Assembly (NCBI RefSeq): GCF_001558695.1 | Contig: NZ_LNTU01000001.1 | Coordinates: 744,001 to 808,000 of the forward strand | Direction of reading: 5' to 3' | DNA length: 64,000 nt | DNA from: Paramesorhizobium deserti | Lineage (GTDB): Bacteria; Pseudomonadota; Alphaproteobacteria; Rhizobiales; Rhizobiaceae | Shown: positions 26,674 to 37,000 of the stretch, piece after piece | Position numbering within the stretch: position 1 is the stretch's first letter | Layout of the letters: each line of letters opens with the position of its first letter | Notes under the pieces: generated by a model | The model's database searches: none | The model's input: only the letters and a program-made list of their open reading frames with translations | Told to the model about the DNA's origin: nothing | Position numbers and translations under genes: made by a program

Positions 26674-27561
26674 GTGACTGCACTTGAGAGATTCGGCCTT
26701 TCCGCCGCACTGGCAACCCCCTTCAACCGCGATGGGAGCATCGATCTGGCAAGGCTCGGCGACCACGCCGCCGCCAGTATCGAGGGTGGCTGCGACAGCA
26801 TCACGGTGTTCGGCACCACCGGTGAAGGCGCATCGATCAGTGCGGGCGAGCGCGGCCAGGTGCTCGACCAACTCGGACGGACCGCGGTAAAGCCCGATCA
26901 GGTCGTCACCTGCATCGCCGCGACGGCGGTGGACGATGCGGTGCGCCAATGCCGTGCGGCGCTCGATTTCGGCTGCAAGGCGCTGCTCCTGCCGCCGCCC
27001 TTCTATTTCAAGAGCGTGAGCGACGACGGCGTGTTCGGCTGGTATGCCGGTCTCCTGGAAAGGATCGGGCCGGATGCGCGCGACGCCATTCTCTACAACA
27101 TCCCTTCCGTCACCTCGGTGACGGTCTCGCACGATGTGCTGGCGCGGCTGCGTGCGGCTTTCGGCGGCGTGATCACGGGCGTGAAGGATTCCGGCGGCGA
27201 CTGGAGTTATACGGAAAAGCTGCTCGATGCGCATGGCGATATCGCCATCCTGGTGGGCGACGAGCGTCATCTCGCCGCTGCCGTCCGGCGCGGCGGCCAG
27301 GGCGCGATCTCCGGCATCGCCAATCTCTTCCCGGCGGAAGTGCGCGGCCTTGCCGTAGACGGCCGTGACGACCCGCGCATCAACGCGCTCGTCGAACTGG
27401 TCTTGCGCTATCCCGTCGTTCCGGCCATCAAGGTGCTGATGGCGCATATGTCGGGTCATGCGGGTTGGTCGAAAGTGCGGGCGCCGCTGGTCGATGCCAA
27501 TGGCGCGGCCGACTCGCTGGTGAAAAGCCTGCGGGCCATCATGACACGAAACGCGGCCTGA
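26674..27561 (+). CDS. DapA-family aldolase/dehydratase
   Basis: A 295-aa TIM-barrel class I lyase of the dihydrodipicolinate synthase/N-acetylneuraminate lyase superfamily. GTTGEGASIS is the substrate loop, YNIPS carries the catalytic Tyr and GVKDSGGD the Schiff-base Lys. The substrate cannot be read from sequence; its place beside an organic-acid TRAP importer and an FCD regulator argues for catabolism of a sugar acid or related 2-keto acid rather than lysine synthesis. GTG start with AGGAAA upstream. Confidence 0.88.
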   Translation: MTALERFGLSAALATPFNRDGSIDLARLGDHAAASIEGGCDSITVFGTTGEGASISAGERGQVLDQLGRTAVKPDQVVTCIAATAVDDAVRQCRAALDFGCKALLLPPPFYFKSVSDDGVFGWYAGLLERIGPDARDAILYNIPSVTSVTVSHDVLARLRAAFGGVITGVKDSGGDWSYTEKLLDAHGDIAILVGDERHLAAAVRRGGQGAISGIANLFPAEVRGLAVDGRDDPRINALVELVLRYPVVPAIKVLMAHMSGHAGWSKVRAPLVDANGAADSLVKSLRAIMTRNAA

Positions 27562-27580
27562 AACGAAATGGGGAATTGAG

Positions 27581-28246
27581 ATGCGCAGCGACGACGGCGG
27601 GTCCACCAAACAGCGCGATCAGGCTTACCGTTCGTTCACGCGCCATCTCCTGGCAAGCGACATCCGTCCCGGCCAGTTCGTCTCCCAGCGCGAGCTCGTC
27701 GCACTGACGCAGATGCCGCTCGGCGCGATCCGGGAACTCGTGCCGCGGCTCGAGGCGGAAGGGCTGATCACCACCATTCCGCAGCGCGGCATGCAGATCG
27801 CGCCGATCGACTACAGCCTGGTGCGCGACGCCTATCAGTTCCGCCTGATCCTGGAGAAGGAAGCCATCCGGCATTTCACCACGACGGCGAGCGACGAAGC
27901 CATTGCCGCGATCCGGGACAGCCACGAGGCCATTCTCAAGCGGGTCGAAGCGGAAGGCACGACGGCGGATATCGTCAACGACGCCCAGGGCGTCGATTGG
28001 GGCTTCCACGACCTGTTGATCGAATCACTCGGCAACGAGATCGTCACCAGCACCTACCGGGTGAACTCGCTGAAGATCCGCCTCATCCGCCAGGAGCTGA
28101 TCCGGATCGACGGCCATGTCGTCCCTGTCATGCACGAGCATCTTGGCATTATCGCCGAGATCGAAAAGCGCGACGCGGATGCCGGGGCGGCGGCACTGGA
28201 GCGCCACATCATCGGCGCGCGGCAACGCGCCCTCGGCATGCCCTGA
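27581..28246 (+). CDS. GntR-family (FCD) transcriptional regulator
   Basis: A 221-aa regulator with an N-terminal winged helix (DIRPGQFVSQRELVALTQMPLGAIRELVPRLEAEGLI; the recognition helix is near 45-60) and a C-terminal all-helical FCD ligand domain with the metal-binding His pattern around WGFHDLLI and VMHEHLGII. It follows the DapA-like gene by 19 bases and probably controls it and the divergent TRAP genes. Confidence 0.9.
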   Translation: MRSDDGGSTKQRDQAYRSFTRHLLASDIRPGQFVSQRELVALTQMPLGAIRELVPRLEAEGLITTIPQRGMQIAPIDYSLVRDAYQFRLILEKEAIRHFTTTASDEAIAAIRDSHEAILKRVEAEGTTADIVNDAQGVDWGFHDLLIESLGNEIVTSTYRVNSLKIRLIRQELIRIDGHVVPVMHEHLGIIAEIEKRDADAGAAALERHIIGARQRALGMP

Positions 28247-28338
28247 CCTTTCCAGCCCCAGGCTGCCAGACCGCATTTGCTCCGGTTCCCTACGGGCGAA
28301 AATCCGATCCCTTTTCTCCCCTGCCCGGCTTCGGGGCT

Positions 28339-28416
28339 GTTGCACATATGCAACTTCTGGGCGATATAAGCAGATATCCAGAATTAAAAGTTCTACCAGC
28401 GCTGCCTGAATTCTGG
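28339..28416. promoter_or_regulatory. Cluster of three palindromes upstream of the large autotransporter
   Basis: Three dyads lie in 78 bases: GTTGCA-N4-TGCAAC (28339-28354), GATAT-N6-ATATC (about 28363-28378), and CCAGAATT (28378-28385) with AATTCTGG (28409-28416). They fall 170-245 bases before the start of the autotransporter gene in an otherwise gene-free, AT-richer stretch (28247-28582). They look like regulator sites; no regulator is assigned. Confidence 0.45.
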
Positions 28417-28582
28417 AAATTCCATCGTTTCCGGAAAGACACAGGGCCACATTTCCCCCATTTAATCAACATGTTCCGTGCTTCAGCCGAATCGCCACCC
28501 AAGCATATGGCGTGATCGGCACACCATTTCCAGTTGTTCTCCGCGTTTTTTGAACCCGAATCCAGCATCGTCGGAGGCTGCC

Positions 28583-31500
28583 TTGATTTCCCGTTATCTG
28601 TTCAACAAGAAAAAATTATTGTCGTCAGTTTCAGCCGTATCGGTCATCGGTGCAGCGGTTCTCCTGCCGACGCCGTCGCAGGCAAACTGCATCACGTCTG
28701 GCCTGACGACGAGCTGCGATACCTCTGCGCCCAATCCCTATACCCAAACGATAGGTGTCGGCGGCGCGACAGAAGACAACCGGATCGTCATCGTCGAGTC
28801 CGGCTCGCAGATCAATGTCAGCGAATACAACGCCATCTCGCTCGGCAACAACGTAAACATCATAGTGAAGAGTGGTGCAACCGTCAGCAGCACTACAAAC
28901 ACACAGGGAATATTCGGCCCCAACTCCTTGGGCACCAACACTATCGATTTCCTCAGCAACGGAACGATTACGATAGAGGAAGGTGCGGCGGTCGAGAATC
29001 TTGGGACCGCGGGGAATGCGGAAGCGATCAACTATACCGGTGAAGGAACCACAATCATCAACAATGGCCGAATCTATTCCGCTTACACAGCAGCCATCTT
29101 TTTTGAGAACTCCACGGCCGGGCTCAATACCATCATCAATAACGAGACTGGTGTGATAAGTACCGGAGTGTCTGGAGGGCCAACCGGGGGCAACGTGATT
29201 GGCACCAGCGGAAGTGGCCGCACGGAATTCATCAACAAGGGCCGGATCGAAGGCAATCTGCTCTTTGCAGGCGGCGATGATATCCTGCACCTTTTCGCCG
29301 GCTCCATCATCACCGGCAGCATGGATGGCAGCGGCGGGACAGACCAGATCTTCTTGGAAGGGGATGGCGACGATGTCATGGCCGGCAATCTCGACGGCTT
29401 CGAGGAGTTCACCAAGCAGGGCACCGGCACCTGGACGCTGAGCGGCTCGATTGCCGGTCTCACCAAGGTCGACATCAAGGAAGGCACGCTGGTGCTGACC
29501 GGAAACAATTCCAGCGCCGCGGGCATCATCACCGTGGATCCCGGCGCGACCCTGGCGGCGCGCGCCCAGAGCCTGCCGTCACAGGTGCACAACGACAATG
29601 GCTCGGTGCAGTTCCTGCAGACCGACAACGGTGCCTATGGTGGCGTCGTCTCGGGCGGCGGCGGGATTATCAAGAAGGATGCCGGCACGCTGACGCTGAC
29701 GGGGATCAACACCTATACGGGCGGAACAGTCGTGAAGGAAGGACTCGTCAACGTCTCCTCCGACGCCAATCTGGGCGATCTGTCGGGCGGCGTGACGCTC
29801 GACGGCGGGGGGCTGCAATTCGGCGCGGCCTTCGCCATGAAGCACAATATTACGCTCGCCGCCGGCAACGGCACGATCGACACCATGGCCTATCAGAGCG
29901 GCATAGACGGCATCATCGACGGCGCCGGCGGCTTGACGAAGACCGGCTCTGGCGCACTGACCCTGACGGGAAAGAACACCTACAAGGGCGAGACCAAGGT
30001 CAGCGCCGGCAGCCTGATCATCGACGGCAACCAGTTGGCGGCGACGGGGCGCGTGAGCGTCGACAACGGCGCGATGCTTTCCGGCAAAGGCGTGGTCGGC
30101 GGTGATGTCGCGATTGGCGACGGCGGCATCCTGCAGGTCTCCAGCGATGCCGGCGGCGCGCGGGCGCTGACGATCAAGGGCGATCTCTCGCTGCAGCAGA
30201 CCTCCACGATCAACTATTCCTATGGCCAGGCAGCCGGCGGCGCGCCGGCCAACGTGCTGGCGGTCAATGTCGGCGGCGACCTGACGCTCGACGGCACCAT
30301 CAACATCAACAACAGCTCCGGCGCCAACTTCCCCGTGCCCGGTCTCTACCGGCTGATCAACTATGCCGGCACGCTGACCGACAACGGCGTCACGCTCGGC
30401 ACCCGTCCGTCAGGCGATTATTTCATCCAGACCTCGGTCGACCACCAGGTCAACCTGATCAGCTATGTCGGTGCCAGCGCCAATTTCTGGGACGGGGCGG
30501 GCGGGGCGCGCAACAATGGCAAGATCGAGGGCGGCGACGGCGTCTGGCAGGCCGACGGCGGCAACGACAACTGGACCGAGAAGACGGGCCGGGTCAACGT
30601 GCCCTACACTGACAACAATTTCGCTATCTTCACCGGCAAGGCCGGCACGGTGACCGTCGACAACAGCAAAGGCAATGTGCGCTCCGGCGGCATGCAGTTC
30701 GCCGTGGACGGCTATGTCGTCAAGGGCGGCGACATCGCGCTGGGTGAGGACCCGGCGACGATCCGGGTCGGCGACGGCACCACGGCCGGGGCCAATTACG
30801 ACGCCACCATCGCGTCCCGCCTCACCGGCACGGCGAAGCTCGTCAAGGCCGATCTCGGCAGGCTGGTGCTGACCGGCGAGAACAGCTACAGCGGCGGCAC
30901 CTCCGTCGAGGGCGGTGTGCTGCAGCTCGGCGACGGCGGCACATCGGGCAGCATCGCCGGCGCGGTGGCGCTTGCCGGCGGCACCAGCCTCGTCGCCAAC
31001 CGCTCCAACAGCCTGACGCTCGGCGCCGCCATCTCCGGCGACGGCAAGGTGGTGCAGGCCGGAACAGGCACGACCATGCTGCGGGGCGCCAACAGCTATA
31101 AGGGCGGCACCGAGATCAACGCTGGCATTCTCAATGTCGCCTCCGCCGCCAATCTCGGCGACGCCACGAGTCATGTGACGTTGAATGGCGGCACATTGCA
31201 ATCAGGCGCGTCCTTCGAGACGGCTCACGCCATCACGCTGGCGGCGGCCGAGAACACCATAGACACACAGGGTTTCAACACCACGCTCACCGGCAGCATC
31301 GACGGGCCGGGCGCGCTGATCAAAACCGGCACGGGGCGGCTCAGCCTGGCGGCAGCGGAGAGCTATGCCGGCAGGAGCATCATCAGCCAAGGCACACTGG
31401 CGCTCACCGGCGCCGGCGACATCGGCGCGTCAAGCGGGGTGACGGCGGACGGCAGCTTCGACATATCCGGCATCGCCACCGACACCACCGCGATCAAGGC

Positions 31501-33427
31501 CCTGTCCGGCGGGCGCGACGGCCGCGTCCATCTGGGGGACAAGGGGCTCGTCATCACCGCTGCGCAAAATGACGACTTCGAAGGCGTCATCGACAGCGCC
31601 GGCGGGCTTGCCGTCACCGGCGGCAGGCAGATATTCTCGGGCGACAACGAATATACCGGCGGCACGCAAATCGCCAAGGGCAGCGCATTGCAGCTCGGCA
31701 GCGGCGGCACATCAGGCAGCGTCAAAGGGGGCATCGCGATCGACGGGCTGCTCGCCTTCAACCGCTCCGACATCTTCACCGCCGACAATATCCTCACCGG
31801 TCCTGGCACGCTAGAGCAGATCGGCAGGGGCACCACCATTCTGACGGCCGAAAATGCTGGCTTCACCGGCACCACCAATATCCACGCTGGCGTGCTGCAG
31901 GTCGACCGCGGGCTCGGCGGGATGATGAACGTGCTTGCCGGCGGCATGCTGCAGGGCGAGGGCATGGTCGGCTCCACCGTCAATGCCGGCACCATCGCCC
32001 CCGGCAATGGCGGCAAGGATCTGGGCACCCTCACCATCCAGGGCGACTATGCCGGCAATGACGGCGTCGTCAGGCTCAACACCGTGCTCGGCGACGACGC
32101 CTCGCAAACCGACTTGCTGGTCATCACCGGCAACACCTCCGGCGCCTCGAAGGTCCGGGTGCTCAACCGCGGCGGGCTCGGCGCCCAGACCGAGGACGGC
32201 ATCAAGATCATCGATGTCGGCGGCCAGTCGGACGGCACCTTCGCACTCATCGGCGACTACACCACCAAGGACGGCAAGAGCGCCGTCGTCGGCGGCGCCT
32301 ATGCCTACACGCTGCACAAGAACGGCCTCGCCTCCCCCACCTCCCGCGACGGCGACTGGTACCTGCGCAGCGAATATATCTTCCAGCCCGGCGCACCCCT
32401 CTACGAGGTCTACGGCCAGGTGCTCAACCACCTCAACACGCTGCCCACCCTCGCCGAGCGCACCGGCAACCGCTACTGGGCCGGGGCCGGCCACATGCCC
32501 ATCCCGCAGGGCGACGGCCCGGGCATCCCCGACGAAGCCGTTCCCTACCCGCCCGAGAGCGGACCGGCCCAGGCCTTCCTCGAGACCGGCGTCCTGATCT
32601 GGAACCGCATCGAGGCCGCCCATGCCCATCACCGGCCCGACACATCTACCACCGGGGCCGAATACGACATCGACCTGTGGAAGGGGCAGATCGGCATCGA
32701 CGGCCAGTTCCACGAGGACGAGCGCGGCAGGCTGATCGGCAGCATCTGGGTCAGCTATGGCAATGCCTCGGCCGATATCGAGGCCTTCTATGGCGACGGC
32801 AAGATCGAAACCAGCGGCTACGGCCTGGGCGGCGCGCTCACCTGGTATGACGACAGCGGCTATTATCTCGACGGCCAGACCCAGATCACCTGGTTCGACA
32901 GCGATCTCAACTCCTCAACCCTCGGCCGCACCCTCCTCGACGGCGACAAGGCCCTGGGCTATGCGCTCTCCAGCGAAACCGGCCTGCGCTACAGCCTCAC
33001 CGACAGCTGGACGCTGACCCCCCAGGCCCAGCTCACCTATGTCCAGGCCATGCTCGACGACTTCACCGATCCCTATGGCGCGCGGGTGGCCTTCGACCGC
33101 AACGCCAAGCTGACCGCCCGCCTCGGCCTGGCGGCCAACTACCAGACGGCCTGGCAGGACGCAGAGGGCTATGGGCGGCGCGCCGATCTCTACGGCATCG
33201 CCAATCTCCATCAGGAGTTCCTCGACGAGATCAAGGTGAAAATCTCGGGCCATCCGCTCGAGAACAGCGAGGAGAAGACCTGGGCCGAGATCGGCGCCGG
33301 CGGCACCTATAACTGGAACGACGACCGCTATGTGCTGTTCGGCACCCTCAGCGCGAGAACGGGCCTCACCCATCCTGGCGACAGCTATAAATTCGCCGGC
33401 AATGCGGGGTTCAAGGTCAAGTGGTAG
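28583..33427 (+). CDS. Large autotransporter with PATR repeats
   Basis: A 1614-aa secreted or surface protein. The TTG start at 28583 is chosen because GGAGG lies five bases upstream and the next residues (LISRYLFNKKKLLSS, then a hydrophobic core to ...PSQA) make a complete signal peptide. About eight passenger-associated strand repeats (PATR; TGTWTLSG, AGTLTLTGINTYTGGT, SGALTLTGKNTYKGET, LGRLVLTGENSYSGGT and similar) build a long beta-helix between residues 270 and 1160. The last 280 residues form a barrel ending GFKVKW, with a C-terminal aromatic. Two long modules are duplicated inside the passenger. No catalytic motif is visible; adhesion is a guess. Confidence 0.92.
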   Translation: MISRYLFNKKKLLSSVSAVSVIGAAVLLPTPSQANCITSGLTTSCDTSAPNPYTQTIGVGGATEDNRIVIVESGSQINVSEYNAISLGNNVNIIVKSGATVSSTTNTQGIFGPNSLGTNTIDFLSNGTITIEEGAAVENLGTAGNAEAINYTGEGTTIINNGRIYSAYTAAIFFENSTAGLNTIINNETGVISTGVSGGPTGGNVIGTSGSGRTEFINKGRIEGNLLFAGGDDILHLFAGSIITGSMDGSGGTDQIFLEGDGDDVMAGNLDGFEEFTKQGTGTWTLSGSIAGLTKVDIKEGTLVLTGNNSSAAGIITVDPGATLAARAQSLPSQVHNDNGSVQFLQTDNGAYGGVVSGGGGIIKKDAGTLTLTGINTYTGGTVVKEGLVNVSSDANLGDLSGGVTLDGGGLQFGAAFAMKHNITLAAGNGTIDTMAYQSGIDGIIDGAGGLTKTGSGALTLTGKNTYKGETKVSAGSLIIDGNQLAATGRVSVDNGAMLSGKGVVGGDVAIGDGGILQVSSDAGGARALTIKGDLSLQQTSTINYSYGQAAGGAPANVLAVNVGGDLTLDGTININNSSGANFPVPGLYRLINYAGTLTDNGVTLGTRPSGDYFIQTSVDHQVNLISYVGASANFWDGAGGARNNGKIEGGDGVWQADGGNDNWTEKTGRVNVPYTDNNFAIFTGKAGTVTVDNSKGNVRSGGMQFAVDGYVVKGGDIALGEDPATIRVGDGTTAGANYDATIASRLTGTAKLVKADLGRLVLTGENSYSGGTSVEGGVLQLGDGGTSGSIAGAVALAGGTSLVANRSNSLTLGAAISGDGKVVQAGTGTTMLRGANSYKGGTEINAGILNVASAANLGDATSHVTLNGGTLQSGASFETAHAITLAAAENTIDTQGFNTTLTGSIDGPGALIKTGTGRLSLAAAESYAGRSIISQGTLALTGAGDIGASSGVTADGSFDISGIATDTTAIKALSGGRDGRVHLGDKGLVITAAQNDDFEGVIDSAGGLAVTGGRQIFSGDNEYTGGTQIAKGSALQLGSGGTSGSVKGGIAIDGLLAFNRSDIFTADNILTGPGTLEQIGRGTTILTAENAGFTGTTNIHAGVLQVDRGLGGMMNVLAGGMLQGEGMVGSTVNAGTIAPGNGGKDLGTLTIQGDYAGNDGVVRLNTVLGDDASQTDLLVITGNTSGASKVRVLNRGGLGAQTEDGIKIIDVGGQSDGTFALIGDYTTKDGKSAVVGGAYAYTLHKNGLASPTSRDGDWYLRSEYIFQPGAPLYEVYGQVLNHLNTLPTLAERTGNRYWAGAGHMPIPQGDGPGIPDEAVPYPPESGPAQAFLETGVLIWNRIEAAHAHHRPDTSTTGAEYDIDLWKGQIGIDGQFHEDERGRLIGSIWVSYGNASADIEAFYGDGKIETSGYGLGGALTWYDDSGYYLDGQTQITWFDSDLNSSTLGRTLLDGDKALGYALSSETGLRYSLTDSWTLTPQAQLTYVQAMLDDFTDPYGARVAFDRNAKLTARLGLAANYQTAWQDAEGYGRRADLYGIANLHQEFLDEIKVKISGHPLENSEEKTWAEIGAGGTYNWNDDRYVLFGTLSARTGLTHPGDSYKFAGNAGFKVKW

Positions 33428-33445
33428 AAACTCCGGGCGGGAAAC

Positions 33446-33480
33446 GGATGAAGGCGGTCTCACGACCGCCTTCATCCTTG
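33446..33480 (+). terminator. Terminator after the large autotransporter gene
   Basis: GGATGAAGGCGGTC, loop TCAC, GACCGCCTTCATCC: a perfect 14-bp stem beginning 18 bases after the stop codon, followed by a weak TTGG tract. Confidence 0.75.
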
Positions 33481-33539
33481 GTCCGTTCGTCTTGGGAGAC
33501 TTGGAAGCAGTTCCGGGACGCGGAACCGGATCGATGGGC

Positions 33540-33872
33540 CTACCGGCCTGCCACGATCGAGGCGACTACGCCGCTGGCGATGCTGATCAGGATATAATCG
33601 TTGTCCACCCGCACCCACTGGTGGCCGCGCGGCGGCCGGCGCAGATGGTAACGCCCATAATCGCGGACCACATGGCTGCGATAGCTGCGCGGCAGCTGCT
33701 TGCCTCGCGTCCAGTGCTGGCGCCGGTCGTTATGACGGCGGAAATCGCGGCGGTCGTCATGGCGCTTCTTGACGATCTGATGCTCGTAGCCATGCTTCGG
33801 CTGCGGCTGGGCGAAGGCTGTCGCGGGAGCCAGAATGGACAGCGCAGTGATAGCGATTACAAGACGTTTCAT
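33540..33872 (-). CDS. RcnB-family periplasmic protein
   Basis: A 110-aa protein with a signal peptide (cleavage after AFA, about residue 21), a very basic Arg/His/Asp-rich middle (KKRHDDRRDFRRHNDRR) and the RcnB core: LPRSYRSHVVRDYGRYHLRRPPRGHQWVRVDNDYILIS. RcnB of E. coli modulates nickel and cobalt homeostasis; most rhizobial members are uncharacterised. AAAGGA precedes the ATG. Confidence 0.85.
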   Translation of the reverse strand: MKRLVIAITALSILAPATAFAQPQPKHGYEHQIVKKRHDDRRDFRRHNDRRQHWTRGKQLPRSYRSHVVRDYGRYHLRRPPRGHQWVRVDNDYILISIASGVVASIVAGR

Positions 33873-34021
33873 CCTGATTTTCCTTTGTGGGTGTCACGAA
33901 TTTGACGCGCCCAACATGGCTCTCACGCCATGAATGAAACATGAATAGTAGGATTAAATATTGGTAATGCGGCGGGTGCGCGCTTCATGAAATCGCGGAA
34001 GCGGGAGCAGTCGAACTTCCT

Positions 34022-34053
34022 CCGTCATACTCGGTCTGTTCCGAGAATGACGG
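34022..34053. terminator. Imperfect inverted repeat after metH, probable terminator
   Basis: CCGTCATACTCGG (34022-34034) and CCGAGAATGACGG (34041-34053) pair over 13 bases with one mismatch, 15 bases beyond the metH stop. It resembles the core of the ubiE-ubiB inverted repeat (TCATCCTCGGG...), so it may be a repeat element reused as a terminator. There is no T run. Confidence 0.55.
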
Positions 34054-34068
34054 CAGAGAGTGCATGCT

Positions 34069-37000
34069 CTATTCCGCCGCTTCCACCGATGTGGCCCGCT
34101 CGCCGGGGACATAATTGAGAATCGGCCCGAGCCAGCGTTCCACCTCACTCACGGCCATCTTCTTGCGGGCGGCGTAGTCTTCCACCTGGTCGCGCTCGAC
34201 CTTGGCGACGCCGAAATAATAGCTTTCGGGATGGGCGAGGTAGAGGCCCGAGACGGAGGAGCCCGGCCACATCGAATAGCCTTCGGTCAAGCTCACGCCC
34301 GCCGCCCTTTCCGCGTCGAGCAGGCGGAAGAGCGTCGCCTTCTCGGTATGGTCCGGCTGCGCGGGATAACCCGGAGCGGGGCGGATGCCTTCATAGCCCT
34401 CGGCGATCAGCTCGTCGCCGGTCAGGCTTTCATCCGGCGCATAACCCCAGAACTCCTTGCGCACGCGCTCATGCATCAATTCGGCGAAAGCTTCCGCGAA
34501 GCGGTCGGCCAGCGCCTTGACGAGGATCGAGGAATAATCGTCATTGGCGCGCTCGAAGCGCTCGGCAATCGCCACCTCCTCGATACCCGCCGTCACGACG
34601 AAGCCGCCGAGATAGTCCGGCTTCATCCCGAGCGGCGCGACGAAATCGGAGAGCGCCACATTCGGCTTGTCGCCGCGCCGGGAAAGCTGCTGGCGGAGGG
34701 TGAAGAAGGTAGCGAGGTCTTGCTTGCGGCTCTCATCGGTGAAGAGCCGGATGTCGTCGCCGACGCTGTTGGCCGGCCAGAAGCCGATGACTGCGCGCGG
34801 ACGGAACCATTTTTCGTCGATGATCTTCTTCAGCATCGCCTTCGCATCCGCATAAAGCTGGCGCGCGGCTTCGCCCTGCTTCTCGTCATCGAGAATGGCG
34901 GGGAAGCGGCCCTTCAGCTCCCAGGTCTGGAAGAAGGGCGTCCAGTCGATATAGCGGGACAACTCCTCCAGATCCCAGTTCTCGAAGGCGCGGGTTCCGA
35001 GGAAGCTGGGCTTCGGCGGGGTGTAGGCGTCCCAATCGATCAGTAACGCGTTGGCCCTGGCGCGGGCGAGCGGCAGGCGGAGCTTTTCCGCCTCGTTGCG
35101 CGCATGGGCGGCGGCAACCTTGGCATATTCGTCGCGGACCGACTGGATGTAATTTTCCCGCATGTCCGGCGACAAAAGATTGGAGACGACGCCGACGGCG
35201 CGGCTGGCATCCACCACATAGACCGTCTGGCCCTTCTCATAGCGCGGATGGATCTTGACCGCCGTATGCACGCGGCTGGTGGTCGCGCCGCCGATCAGCA
35301 GCGGGATGTCGAAGCCCTCGCGCTCCATCTCGGCGGCGACATGCGCCATCTCATCGAGCGACGGTGTGATCAGCCCGGAGAGGCCGATGATATCGACCTT
35401 TTCCTCGCGCGCCACCTGAAGGATCTTCTGCGCCGGCACCATGACGCCGAGATCGATGATCTCGTAATTGTTGCAGGCGAGCACAACGCCGACAATGTTC
35501 TTGCCGATGTCATGCACATCGCCCTTGACGGTCGCCATCAGCACCTTGCCGGCGCTCTGGCGCTCGCCGCTGCCGCCGTTCAGGCGCTTTTCCTCTTCCA
35601 TGTAGGGCAGCAACACCGCCACCGCCTGCTTCATGACGCGCGCGGATTTCACCACTTGCGGCAGGAACATCTTGCCGGAGCCGAACAGATCGCCCACCAC
35701 ATTCATCCCTGCCATCAGCGGCCCTTCGATGACGTGGAGCGGACGTTCGGCCTTGAGACGCGCTTCCTCGGTGTCGGCCTCGATATATTCGGTGATGCCG
35801 TTGACGAGCGCGTGCTCCAGACGCTTTTCGACAGGCCATTCGCGCCAGGAAAGGTCGCGCTCCCGAGCCTCCTTGCCGGCGCCGCCCTTGAAGCGCTCGG
35901 CGAGTTCCAGGAGGCGCTCCGTCGCATCAAGGCGGCGGTTGAGCACCACATCCTCGCAGGCCTCGCGCAATTCCGGCTCGATCGATTCATAGACCGCCAG
36001 CTGCCCGGCATTGACGATGCCCATATCCATGCCCGCCTGAATGGCGTGGTACAGAAAAACGGCGTGCATCGCCTCGCGCACCGGCTCGTTGCCGCGGAAG
36101 GAGAAGGAGAGGTTCGACACACCGCCGGAGACATGGACATGCGGCAAGGTTTTGGTAATCGCGCGCGTGGCTTCGATGAAATCGACGCCATAATTGTTAT
36201 GCTCCTCGATGCCGGTGGCGACGGCGAAGATATTCGGATCGAAGATGATGTCTTCGGGCGGGAAGCCCACTTTTTCCGTCAGCAGCCTGTAGGCGCGGGT
36301 GCATATCTCCACCTTGCGCGCCTCGGTATCCGCCTGTCCCTGCTCATCGAAGGCCATGACGACCACCGCGGCGCCATAGGCGCGGCAGAGCAGTGCGTGA
36401 TGCAGGAAGGCTTCCTCGCCCTCCTTCATCGAGATGGAGTTGACCACCGGCTTGCCCTGCACGCATTTGAGCCCCGCTTCGATCACCTCCCATTTGGAGG
36501 AATCGATCATGACGGGCACGCGGGCGATATCCGGCTCGGCGGCGATGAGGTTCAGGAACTCGGTCATCGCCTTCTGCGAATCGATCAGCCCCTCATCCAT
36601 GTTGACGTCGATGATTTGCGCGCCGTTCTCCACCTGGTCGCGGGCGACGTCGAGCGCGGCAGCGTAATCGCCCGCCGTGATCAGCTTGCGGAAGCGGGCC
36701 GAGCCGGTGACATTGGTGCGCTCGCCGACATTGACGAAGGGGATGTCCTTGGTCAGCGTGAACGGCTCCAGCCCGGAAAGCCGCATCAGCGGCTCAGCCT
36801 CGGGGATGGCGCGCGGTTTGTGCCGGGAAACGGCTTCGGCGATGGCGCGGATATGGTCGGGCGTCGAGCCGCAGCAGCCGCCGACGACATTGACCAGCCC
36901 CTCGCGGGCGAAGTCCTCGATCTGCGCGGCCATCGCCTCGGGGCTTTCGTCATACTGGCCGAACTCGTTGGGCAGCCCGGCATTGGGATAAGCACAGACG

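Noticed and set aside
28290-28568. A 92-codon minus-strand frame upstream of the large autotransporter
   Set aside because: No ribosome site, unlikely composition, and it crosses three palindromes; treated as non-coding regulatory DNA.
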